Positions 17,358 to 25,390 of a stretch of DNA of 61,115 nt are shown here, piece by piece. The stretch spans positions 1 to 61,115 of the forward strand of contig CAYMGE010000031.1 of NCBI GenBank assembly GCA_964389925.1. Direction: 5' to 3'. Position 1 is the first letter of the stretch. Each line of letters begins with the position of its first letter. Made by a program: the position numbers and the translations under genes. The stretch comes from CALECP01 sp964389925 (GTDB taxonomy: Bacteria > Chloroflexota > Anaerolineae > Promineifilales > Promineifilaceae). The notes beneath the pieces are model-generated. The model had not been told where the DNA came from and searched no databases. It saw only the letters and a list, made by a program, of their open reading frames with translations.

Positions 17358-18149
17358 ATGCGTTCAAACTATCAATTTCGGCCGAATGCCAAGCTAGACA
17401 CAATCATTTTTGACCTCGACGATACGCTCATCTCATGGGCAGCCCCCAAAATACGTTGGGAGAATTATCTCAAGCCATTTTTTGCCAGTATGCGGGGTTA
17501 CTTAACAGAACAAGGGCATGAAGTAAATGGGATGAAGTTGGCGAGGAGTTTCGGCCGACATACCCGCGACGCATGGGCAGCCACCCGTGAAGATGAGGCG
17601 TTCATCGCTGTCTCTCTGGGCGGCGTTATTGAGCGTGTTCTAAATGAGCTGGGGATCGATACAAAAGAGGTTGATGTTGATGAATTGATGCGCCAAGTAG
17701 ATTGGCAACCCTTTCCCGGCGTTGATCTTTATCCCGACACACACGCCGTCCTTGACGAATTGCGCGAACGTGGCTACAAAATTGGTCTCATCACAAATGC
17801 CTTTCAACCAATGTGGATGCGTGATGCAGAGCTTGCCGCGTATGACCTGATTGACCGCCTAGATGCCCGCATCACCTCTGGGGATACCGGTTTTATGAAG
17901 CCGCACCCGGCTATTTTCTGGCGCATGTTGGGGATGCTAAATAGCGAACCCGACCGCGCCATGTACGTTGGTGATAGCCCATCCCACGATGTGCGCGGCG
18001 CAAATGAAACAGGTCTCATCAGCGTTCACATCGATCCACCTCACCTCGACAAACAGCCAAAATCCCCGCTCGAACAACCCGATTACACCATTACATCCCT
18101 TTCCGAACTCCTGCCAATTCTCGACAAAATCGCAAATCCAAAATCATAA
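17358..18149 (+). CDS. HAD-superfamily hydrolase
   Basis: 263 residues. Motif I is IIFDLDDTLISW (nucleophile Asp near 20), motif II GLITNAF, motif III the Lys in TGFMKPHPAIF, and motif IV YVGDSPSHDVRGA. The helical cap between motifs I and II makes it a subclass I phosphatase, of a kind acting on small phosphorylated metabolites. The substrate is unknown. The 3' end runs into a heptad-periodic stretch and aroA follows in 15 bp, so the two are co-transcribed. Confidence 0.85.
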   Translation: MRSNYQFRPNAKLDTIIFDLDDTLISWAAPKIRWENYLKPFFASMRGYLTEQGHEVNGMKLARSFGRHTRDAWAATREDEAFIAVSLGGVIERVLNELGIDTKEVDVDELMRQVDWQPFPGVDLYPDTHAVLDELRERGYKIGLITNAFQPMWMRDAELAAYDLIDRLDARITSGDTGFMKPHPAIFWRMLGMLNSEPDRAMYVGDSPSHDVRGANETGLISVHIDPPHLDKQPKSPLEQPDYTITSLSELLPILDKIANPKS

Positions 18150-18159
18150 CCCTAAAATC
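18125..18159. repeat. Heptad-periodic stretch between the HAD gene and aroA
   Basis: Units CAAAATC, GCAAATC, CAAAATC, ATAACCC and TAAAATC follow one another without gaps. The first three encode the last codons of the HAD protein, so the repeat has altered or extended its C-terminus. Confidence 0.45.
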
Positions 18160-18164
18160 ATTCT

Positions 18165-19481
18165 ATGTCTCGCAAACTTCGCGTCTATCCACAAACAACG
18201 CCACTTCGTGGCACGATTACTGTTCCCGGCGATAAGTCGGTTAGCCATCGCGCAATCATGTTGGGTTCGCTCGCAAATGGCAAAAGCACAATTCGCCGCT
18301 GGCAGCCGGGCGGTGATCCGCAATCAACGCTGCAAATTTTTCGTCAAATGGGGGTCAATATCACGACCCAAGAAAATAGCGAAACTAGTTGGGATTTGGA
18401 GATTGAGGGGGTTGGGCTACATGGGTTGCGGGAATCGGCCGACCCCCTAGATTCTCGCAACGCCGGCACGTGTATTCGCCTGCTCGCTGGCATCATGGCA
18501 GGGCAGAAATTTTCATCTGTACTAGATGGCAGTGAACAGTTGCGGAAGCGGCCGATGCGTCGCATTACCATTCCACTTGAGCAGATGGGCGCAAATATCC
18601 GCAGTACTGATGGCAAGGCTCCTCTTTATATAGAGCCGGCCGAGCTTCAGCCAATTACCTATGAACTGCCTGTCGCCAGCGCACAGATCAAAAGCTGCGT
18701 TTTACTTGCCGGTTTGTATGTTAATGGGATCACTCGCATCATCGAACCCGGCCCCGCCCGCGACCACACCGAACGCATGTTGACAGCAATGGGCGTTGAT
18801 GTACAGACAAACGGCAACACAGTGACGCTAACGCCTCCAACCGAATTGCAGCCGCTTGATCTGACTGTGCCGGCCGATATTTCAAGCGCCGCCTTTCCAT
18901 TGGTAGCTGCTTCTATTGTTCCGCACTCCGAAATCACGGTTGAAAACTGTGGTCAAAACGAGACACGCACCGGTATTTTGGAGATTCTGGAGATGATGGG
19001 GGCGGAACTAAGTGTGACAAATCAGCGTGTAACGGGTGGGGAGCCTGCGGCCGATCTCTCCATTAACTTTAGCGAGATGCACGGTGCAACTATCGGCGGC
19101 GAGGTCGTCGTGCGTGCGATTGATGAGTTTCCGATTTTGGCGGTTGCATTGTCACAATCGGCCGGCAAAAGCGTCGTGCGCGATGCGGCCGAGTTACGCG
19201 TCAAAGAGGTAGACCGTATTAGCGTCTTAGCAGGCGAACTGGCAAAGATGGGTGTGGCGATGGATGAGCATCCCGACGGCTTTACAATCGAAGGCCCTAT
19301 CCGCCTGCAAGGCGCAGAAGTTGAAAGCCATGACGATCATCGGCTAGGCATGTCACTGGCGGTGGCAGCCCTAGCGGCCAACTCGCCCACGACAATAGGC
19401 GAGGCGAACTGCGTTGCAGATAGCTTCCCCGGCTTTGTCGAAACAATGAATGCGCTGGGCGCACGGATGGAGTGGATTTAA
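18165..19481 (+). CDS. aroA: 3-phosphoshikimate 1-carboxyvinyltransferase (EPSP synthase)
   Basis: 438 residues, normal length. It joins PEP to shikimate-3-phosphate in the shikimate pathway. Key motifs are PGDKSVSHRA (about residue 20), NAGTCIRLLAG (about 102), KSCVLLAGLY (about 180) and DHRLGMSLAVAAL near the C-terminus. No other aro gene is adjacent. The stop overlaps the end of the convergent P450 gene by 4 bp. Confidence 0.95.
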   Translation: MSRKLRVYPQTTPLRGTITVPGDKSVSHRAIMLGSLANGKSTIRRWQPGGDPQSTLQIFRQMGVNITTQENSETSWDLEIEGVGLHGLRESADPLDSRNAGTCIRLLAGIMAGQKFSSVLDGSEQLRKRPMRRITIPLEQMGANIRSTDGKAPLYIEPAELQPITYELPVASAQIKSCVLLAGLYVNGITRIIEPGPARDHTERMLTAMGVDVQTNGNTVTLTPPTELQPLDLTVPADISSAAFPLVAASIVPHSEITVENCGQNETRTGILEILEMMGAELSVTNQRVTGGEPAADLSINFSEMHGATIGGEVVVRAIDEFPILAVALSQSAGKSVVRDAAELRVKEVDRISVLAGELAKMGVAMDEHPDGFTIEGPIRLQGAEVESHDDHRLGMSLAVAALAANSPTTIGEANCVADSFPGFVETMNALGARMEWI

Positions 19482-20845
19482 CCCTTACTTGATGTAATCG
19501 ACATCTCAACGTTGTTGTCTGGCTCCATGACAAAGCCAGCGTGTTCTTTTGGCAGTTCTCCCGCCGTCCGAAGATAGACATTTTGAAGGATGGTCGGGAC
19601 GACGAGCCGCATTTCCATCATGGCAAAAGAATCACCAATGCACTTGCGAGGGCCGATGAGGAAGGGCATGTAGGCAAATTTGTGGCGTGGTTTGTTAAAA
19701 CGGTCGGGGTTGAACGTAAGCGGAGCCTCCCAGTAACGCGGATCACGGTGGAGGGCGCGAAGGTTGGCAAGAAGTTCTGTGCCAGCAGGGATATCATAAT
19801 CACCGAGTGTCTGGTCGCCATCTGCTTCGCGTAGGGTCACGTAAACGGATGGATAGAGACGCATTGTCTCTTGAATGACATTGTTTATGTAGGGCATCGC
19901 GTCGAGATCGGCAAGCGTGGTGGGGCGATTGCCAAGCACAGTCATGACTTCAGCCCGGACTTTCTGTTCAATTAGCGGATTTTGAGCGAGGGTATGAAAG
20001 AGCCACGTCAGCGTCATAGCGGTGGTTTCGTGGCCTGCGAAGATGACGCTGTTCATTTCGTGGATGATGTTTTCGGCCGAAAACCCCTCCTCCGCACTCG
20101 CCGCAATCAACGTATCCAACAAATCCCCCTTTGGCTCATTTGAAGCGAGCCGCTCTTTGACAATTGTGCCGATAATGTCATAGCGCGTTGCCAATGACTT
20201 GCGCGTGCGAACTTTTAGCGGTGTGGGCAGCCATGCAGGGAGGTCGATCATGGCCGAACTTTTGGCAAAAGAGTAACGGGAAATTTGTTCAAAGAGTGTT
20301 TGCAGTCTTTTTGTTTGTTGTAGAGGTGCGCTGAACATCGTTCGGCCGATAATCCGCATCGTCAACGTCTTCATCTGCTCCTTCAAGCTAATGATCCCAT
20401 CCCAGTCAGCGACTAACCTTTGCGTCTCATCAACCATTGCTTCGGCAAATCCCGTCAACTGCTTGCGATGAAAGGTCGGCTGCAACATGCGTCGCCGCCA
20501 AAGCCATTCGTCCCAAGTTGGCGCGTTGAACACTGTTTGTGAATTATCGAGATTATCTTTATCAATTAACGTTCTGGAGCGTGGGAACTGTCGCGCTTTT
20601 TTTTGGAACATTTCACCCAGTAAATCTGCATCGGTAATGACGAGCAGTTCACGGTTCGTTGCAAAGCGCACGCGCACGACCGGGGCGATAGCTGCGGTAT
20701 CGAGCCAGAATTGCAGGGGCGCAGCTCGGAATTGGAGGTAATTGTGGAGGATAGGAATTCCGTCGCGGGTTGGAATCAAGTTGTCAGCAGGTTGCTCGAC
20801 AACAATGGGCAGATCAGTGGGATTTATGTGCCGATAGGATGCCAT
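19478..20845 (-). CDS. Cytochrome P450
   Basis: 455 residues, soluble type with no membrane anchor. The I-helix oxygen-activation motif is AGHETT (270-275), the K-helix ExxR is ETMR (326-329), and the haem-ligand loop FLIGPRKCIG contains Cys 402. By sequence feel it resembles CYP102/CYP4-like fatty-acid hydroxylases, but the substrate cannot be told. No ferredoxin or reductase is adjacent. Its start overlaps the end of the half-length aldehyde dehydrogenase by 22 bp, so they are expressed together. Confidence 0.92.
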   Translation of the reverse strand: MASYRHINPTDLPIVVEQPADNLIPTRDGIPILHNYLQFRAAPLQFWLDTAAIAPVVRVRFATNRELLVITDADLLGEMFQKKARQFPRSRTLIDKDNLDNSQTVFNAPTWDEWLWRRRMLQPTFHRKQLTGFAEAMVDETQRLVADWDGIISLKEQMKTLTMRIIGRTMFSAPLQQTKRLQTLFEQISRYSFAKSSAMIDLPAWLPTPLKVRTRKSLATRYDIIGTIVKERLASNEPKGDLLDTLIAASAEEGFSAENIIHEMNSVIFAGHETTAMTLTWLFHTLAQNPLIEQKVRAEVMTVLGNRPTTLADLDAMPYINNVIQETMRLYPSVYVTLREADGDQTLGDYDIPAGTELLANLRALHRDPRYWEAPLTFNPDRFNKPRHKFAYMPFLIGPRKCIGDSFAMMEMRLVVPTILQNVYLRTAGELPKEHAGFVMEPDNNVEMSITSSKG

Positions 20846-21684
20846 GCGGTTTTTAACTCAATGAATGGCTGGATATGGTAGAGCGTTGGGACATGATCGA
20901 GCCACTCGCTAGGTGAGAGATCGGGCGTGATGTGGGTGCGCTTTAGATTTTCGGCCGAAATTGTCTCAATCTCGATAATCTCATTTTTATCATCGCCAAA
21001 ATAACAAATCGCATTCAAATCCATATGACCAGCTACATAGCCGATCAGTTCATCACGTTTACCTGTTAATATGTTGACGACTCCTGATGGCACATCACTT
21101 ACCCCGATCACTTCGGCAAAATCAATAGCAATCGTCGGCGCAAAGTTATCCACAACCAATACACAGGTATTTCCGCTCAAAATGACGGGCAGTAGTCCAT
21201 GCACCAAACCGAGCAGTGGGTCGGTTTTACTGGCAAAAACAGTCACAATTCCCGTCGATTCGGGGGTTGTGAAGTTAAAAAAGGGCTGTGAGACGGGATT
21301 GACGCTGCTCAATACCTGTGCATATTTGTCCGCCCAGCCCGCATAATAGAAGATATTATCCACAGCCTTATCCACAGCTTTGATCGAGTTATCCACACCT
21401 GCTGTGGATAACTTTTCTACAAAAACAGCGCGTCGATCAGCTAACGTTTCAGCGATGCGATAGAGAATTTGGCTACGGTTAAAAGCGGTGCGCCCTGCCC
21501 AACCGCTATGCGCCGACCGCGCCGCGCCCATCGCATTGCGAAAATCTTTGCGCGTCGCCCATGCGTAATTTGCCATAAAATTGCCCTCCGCATCATGTTG
21601 CGCCAACACGCGCCCGCGTTCAGAGCGTGGGAACTGCCCGTTGATATAGAGCTTGTAGGTCTTTGGAATTTCAATGCGCGTCAT
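20824..21684 (-). CDS. Half-length aldehyde dehydrogenase-like protein without the catalytic domain
   Basis: 286 residues from ATG 21684 (GAGGA upstream). The N-terminus KTYKLYINGQFPRSERGR, the AARSAHSGWAGRTAFNRSQILYRIAE-like helix region, YAGWADKYAQV and PESTGIVTVFA are those of the NAD-binding part of aldehyde dehydrogenases. The protein ends where the catalytic Cys domain should begin, and there is no GQxC motif. The open frame is clean, and the 3' end overlaps the P450 start, so this looks like a short paralogue rather than a fresh truncation. It may be a structural partner of a full dehydrogenase. Confidence 0.8.
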   Translation of the reverse strand: MTRIEIPKTYKLYINGQFPRSERGRVLAQHDAEGNFMANYAWATRKDFRNAMGAARSAHSGWAGRTAFNRSQILYRIAETLADRRAVFVEKLSTAGVDNSIKAVDKAVDNIFYYAGWADKYAQVLSSVNPVSQPFFNFTTPESTGIVTVFASKTDPLLGLVHGLLPVILSGNTCVLVVDNFAPTIAIDFAEVIGVSDVPSGVVNILTGKRDELIGYVAGHMDLNAICYFGDDKNEIIEIETISAENLKRTHITPDLSPSEWLDHVPTLYHIQPFIELKTAWHPIGT

Positions 21685-21835
21685 CTGTGTCCTCAATTCT
21701 CATTTGGTAGCGTGCGGTCATATTCGACGGTTTTAAGTTTACTTCATTGACGAGGTCGTGCTGCAAGTTAAGCCAATTTAATATGCCATGTTCGACTTCC
21801 TCATATGAGTCGTCTGAAAATATGTTACTGTTCAT
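21671..21835 (-). CDS. 54-residue ORF coupled to the solitary DNA methyltransferase
   Basis: The ATG shares its A with the TAA stop of the methyltransferase (TAATG), a classic reinitiation junction. The 54-aa product starts MNSNIFSDDSYEEVEHGI, is acidic and helical, and overlaps the start of the next gene by 14 bp. It fills what would otherwise be an unexplained gap in a closely packed operon. There is no recognisable domain, and it may be a small regulator or partner of the methyltransferase. Confidence 0.5.
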   Translation of the reverse strand: MNSNIFSDDSYEEVEHGILNWLNLQHDLVNEVNLKPSNMTARYQMRIEDTDDAH

Positions 21836-22800
21836 TAGATAAGTGATAGTTGTTGACTAGTTGCATTTGATTTCTGCACGGGTGCGGAATTTCTTTCCCA
21901 GAAAACGCCATCACTATAACCTTGAATTGTCGATTGACGAGCCGCCATTTCCAAACGTTTTTCAGCCAAGCAACAGTATTCTCGGTCAATTTCAATGCCA
22001 AAATAACGTCTTTCTAGTTTTTTAGCAGCCACTATCGTCGTCCCTGAACCAAGAAATGGGTCGAATACGACATCATTCTGATTGGAACTCGCTAAAACCA
22101 TCTTTGCGATTAGTTTTTCAGGTTTCTGTGTTGGGTGGTCAGTGTTTTCAGGCATTGACCAAAATGGCACAGTTAAATCTGTCCAAATGTTAGACGGATA
22201 TGTTAGACGAAAATTACCTTGCTCTGTTATTTTCCAATCTTTGGGTTCGCCATTTTTGCGATAGGGAGCAATGACCTTGCGCTTTAATTTGACTGAATTG
22301 ACATTAAATGTGTAATTGCTTGAAACAGTCGCAAACCATATATCTTCGGCACTATTTTTCCAATTTGTTTTGGCACCACGTCCTTTTTCGCGCTCCCATG
22401 TGATACGGTTGCGAATTGTGAAATAACGTTGTAATACATCGTGGACAACACCAGAGAATCGCCAATCACAGCAAACGTATAGGGAGGCGGTTGGTTTTAG
22501 AATGCGAGGTAGTTGAGAAATCCAGTTGTCTAGCCAAATAGCGTACTGCTCGGCCGACAACCGCTCAAATTTCCGTCCATTATAAACTTTCTGCAAGTTG
22601 TAGGGAGGGTCAGCGATCAGTAAATCAACAGAATGTGCGGGAAGATAGGGGAGTGTTGTAAGTGTATCTTGGTTGAGAAGTCGGCCGATAACATCATCAA
22701 TCACAACCGCTTTATCAATGTGCAATAATCGCTGTCGAAATTTGATATGTTCTTGCTCAGTAAGCGTCAATGTGCGATTGCGTGGGGCTTTTACCTTCAT
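21835..22800 (-). CDS. Beta-class DNA methyltransferase (N6-adenine or N4-cytosine), apparently solitary
   Basis: 321 residues. Motif IV LIADPPYNLQ (DPPY 64-67) comes first and motif I VFDPFLGSGTT (247-255) near the end, the order of the beta class. HPTQKPEKL (222-230) is the usual motif X. DPPY favours adenine. No endonuclease is adjacent, so it may be an orphan regulator or a remnant restriction system. It lies 20 bp after a glycosyltransferase gene on the same strand, with a coupled 54-codon ORF downstream. Confidence 0.88.
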   Translation of the reverse strand: MKVKAPRNRTLTLTEQEHIKFRQRLLHIDKAVVIDDVIGRLLNQDTLTTLPYLPAHSVDLLIADPPYNLQKVYNGRKFERLSAEQYAIWLDNWISQLPRILKPTASLYVCCDWRFSGVVHDVLQRYFTIRNRITWEREKGRGAKTNWKNSAEDIWFATVSSNYTFNVNSVKLKRKVIAPYRKNGEPKDWKITEQGNFRLTYPSNIWTDLTVPFWSMPENTDHPTQKPEKLIAKMVLASSNQNDVVFDPFLGSGTTIVAAKKLERRYFGIEIDREYCCLAEKRLEMAARQSTIQGYSDGVFWERNSAPVQKSNATSQQLSLI

Positions 22801-22820
22801 AAGCTACAGCATAGCATGAA

Positions 22821-24701
22821 TCAACGCACAGGCAATCGAATATATGTCTCCAAACTGCCAACTAGCCCAACCCGCTGCAAGTCAGGCCATGTGTACATCC
22901 CCACGTCAAAAAAGGCGATTTCTCCTTCCACCGGCGCAAAATCCGCCCATGTCACGAGCCTATCGCCCACTTGCCACGCGCTCGATGAGGTGTAAACGTC
23001 ACTAACCGCGGCCGGCTCTGCCCCATTGACGAGATAGAGATGATTAAACTGTTGAAAATGTCCGGCAGAAAGTGGGCTGTCTAATTGCCAGTACGTCATG
23101 AGACGGAGGCGGTCATCCGTCAGCGTTTCAGTGCGCCAGCCTTGCAAAATTGCACCGTTATTGAGCGAAATGGGAGGGTCGATGGTGGTGAAGGAGGAGA
23201 AATCGGCCGAGTCCATTCCACTCATCACAAATGGCACATCATTCGCGCGACGTGGCAACACCTGTGGATCATTCAACCAACCCAATGATTGCGCGACCTC
23301 ATAAGCTGGCAAATTTTCCAGCATAAACAAAAATGTGAACGGCTCATCTGGCAATAGCAGCGATGACCTCGCATCGACGATGCGGCGTGGCGAATCCCAA
23401 AGCAAAACATCAAAGGTCGCCGCATCACCATCATAGGCAAAGTTCGAGCCGAATGTTTCGACGACAATCGGCCGAGCTGCCCCTTGCGCTCTCTCGGCCG
23501 CACTCTGTGGAAACAACAAAGGCGTTCCCATCCCCTCCGACACCTGCTCATCCCGCACCAGATTGATCGCGGAGACCGTCGCTACAGCTTGTGTAATTCC
23601 AACAACCCCGACTAAAATGCCTAGACCCACATTCCACCTGCGTTTGTTCTCAAAAAATGACGCACCAATCAACAATAAAAGGGCAGGCAGTGAGGTCAGG
23701 TGATAGTGAATTGTCGTGCCGGTTTTAGAGCGTAAAAAGAGGAGTGGGGCGCAGATTGCCCATGCGAGCAGAAAAATTCGCAATCCACGTCGTTTTTGTT
23801 CTGTAATAATTTTGTAGAACGTGTAAATTGATCCAGCTATGAGCAGAATCGTGAGCAACCAAACGCTCAACTGTGTTAAAAGGTCAAGGGGATTGTTCCA
23901 TTGCCAGTGATCGTTGAGCCAGAAACGGGTGGCGGCATTGCCGGTGGCAAGGGTGAGCGTGTCGGTGAGGGCAGAGAAGTCGGTGGTTGAGGGGGTGGCG
24001 AGTATTCGGCCGATTTCCACCCGCGCCCCATCCCCAAAGCGCACAATCGTATAAACTGTCGGAACCATCAACATCGCCGCCAATAATCCCCCGATCAAAA
24101 TAGCCTTCCACGCTCGCCACATCCGAAAGTAGAGCAAATACACCAACGTTGCCAAACCAAGCGCAAATCCCGCAATATGCACCTGTCCTACAAACCCCGC
24201 TAAAAAAACATGCAAGCCTAGCCAAAGGGAATGTGGCCTCTGGGTTGAAATCGCCTTTATACCTGCCACTGCCCACAAAACTGCCAATGGAGCTAGCCAA
24301 TTCTGACTCCAGACGCTGCGTGAGTAGTAAACCAAGAATGGTGATGTGGCAAAAAGTGCGGCCGTTGCCAACCCTGCCCACTCATTGAATAGTTTGCGCC
24401 CTACCCAGTAAACACCAAATACTGCCAATGTGTTGACCAACGCGGTCAGGCCAATCGCCAAACGTGGATTGGTTGTGATGGCATAGGGGAGCGCATAAAT
24501 CCAGATAGCAGCAGGAAAATTTGGCACACCTGACGATGACTGCATCCCTAGTTCGGCAAAATCGCCATGTGCCATCTGCAACGCCATGTGGCTGACACGT
24601 ACTTCATCAAAACCAAAGGAGGTCACGCCAAGCCAACCGAAACGTAAAATAGTGGCAGTCAGTAGAACGATGACAAGAAAAACGCGGGGACTACTTTTCA
24701 T
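22821..24701 (-). CDS. GT39/ArnT-like polytopic membrane glycosyltransferase
   Basis: 626 residues with an N-terminal helix, then the first-loop acidic motif GFDEVRVSHM and about ten more membrane segments to residue 380, followed by an extracytoplasmic beta-rich domain. The layout matches lipid-linked-sugar glycosyltransferases of the GT-C fold (PMT/ArnT type). The acceptor is unknown. It lies in a minus-strand run with a cell-wall transpeptidase. Confidence 0.78.
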   Translation of the reverse strand: MKSSPRVFLVIVLLTATILRFGWLGVTSFGFDEVRVSHMALQMAHGDFAELGMQSSSGVPNFPAAIWIYALPYAITTNPRLAIGLTALVNTLAVFGVYWVGRKLFNEWAGLATAALFATSPFLVYYSRSVWSQNWLAPLAVLWAVAGIKAISTQRPHSLWLGLHVFLAGFVGQVHIAGFALGLATLVYLLYFRMWRAWKAILIGGLLAAMLMVPTVYTIVRFGDGARVEIGRILATPSTTDFSALTDTLTLATGNAATRFWLNDHWQWNNPLDLLTQLSVWLLTILLIAGSIYTFYKIITEQKRRGLRIFLLAWAICAPLLFLRSKTGTTIHYHLTSLPALLLLIGASFFENKRRWNVGLGILVGVVGITQAVATVSAINLVRDEQVSEGMGTPLLFPQSAAERAQGAARPIVVETFGSNFAYDGDAATFDVLLWDSPRRIVDARSSLLLPDEPFTFLFMLENLPAYEVAQSLGWLNDPQVLPRRANDVPFVMSGMDSADFSSFTTIDPPISLNNGAILQGWRTETLTDDRLRLMTYWQLDSPLSAGHFQQFNHLYLVNGAEPAAVSDVYTSSSAWQVGDRLVTWADFAPVEGEIAFFDVGMYTWPDLQRVGLVGSLETYIRLPVR

Positions 24702-24748
24702 ATTGAACGGCCAACAAGAGCTTGGCGTTTATACATATCGCTCACCGA

Positions 24749-25384
24749 TTACTGTCGGCTAACATCTTTCGCACCCCACTCCGTCTGTAACGCAGACAGC
24801 ATCGCGTCAAAGGCGGCAAAGCGACGATAAGCGGCACGCCGCGCCGGTTCTGTGTGCATACTGGCGACTGTTTTTTCGCGCCAATCGGCCGATTGTAATC
24901 GCTTAATCACATCACCCGTACCGCTAATCCGATTGCGCGTCACATCGCCGCCCAACCAATGAACCGCTGCCAATACGCCAATTTTCGTCAACTTATCTGC
25001 ATCCCATAAGACTTGAGCCTCCAAATTTTGGAGTGGTGTTTTGCGCCAAAGCCCCATATGTGCCTCGATGACATGCGCCACAGCCTCTATTTTTTCAGGG
25101 GGAAAATCGGTTTTGGGCAAAAAATGACGCGCATATTTTGCGCCCTCCTGTGGATGTTGATCTCCCGCCTCTTTGCAAATGTCGTGCAACCACGCCGCCG
25201 CTTCGATAATTTCAACATCTGCACCAGTAAGTTGAGCCAATTTTTTGCCCGTTTTGACAACGGCGCAAACGTGTTCCCAACGATAGGAGAAAGCGGGATT
25301 GTCAGCGGCCGACTTCTTGTTGTTCTGCTTGGCGGCCGATTTCCGCATCGCATTGCGAACCGCTTTTTGCCATTTTCTTGCCAT
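24749..25384 (-). CDS. HD-domain phosphohydrolase
   Basis: 211 residues. After a basic leader (MARKWQKAVRNAMRKSA), the HD motif AAWLHDICKEAG sits near residue 85, with the other metal ligands in H33-like HVCAVV, EAHMG and LWDADKL. This resembles the small HD proteins that hydrolyse nucleotides or phosphate esters. It starts 6 bp after the transpeptidase stop. Confidence 0.8.
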   Translation of the reverse strand: MARKWQKAVRNAMRKSAAKQNNKKSAADNPAFSYRWEHVCAVVKTGKKLAQLTGADVEIIEAAAWLHDICKEAGDQHPQEGAKYARHFLPKTDFPPEKIEAVAHVIEAHMGLWRKTPLQNLEAQVLWDADKLTKIGVLAAVHWLGGDVTRNRISGTGDVIKRLQSADWREKTVASMHTEPARRAAYRRFAAFDAMLSALQTEWGAKDVSRQ

Positions 25385-25390
25385 AATTTA

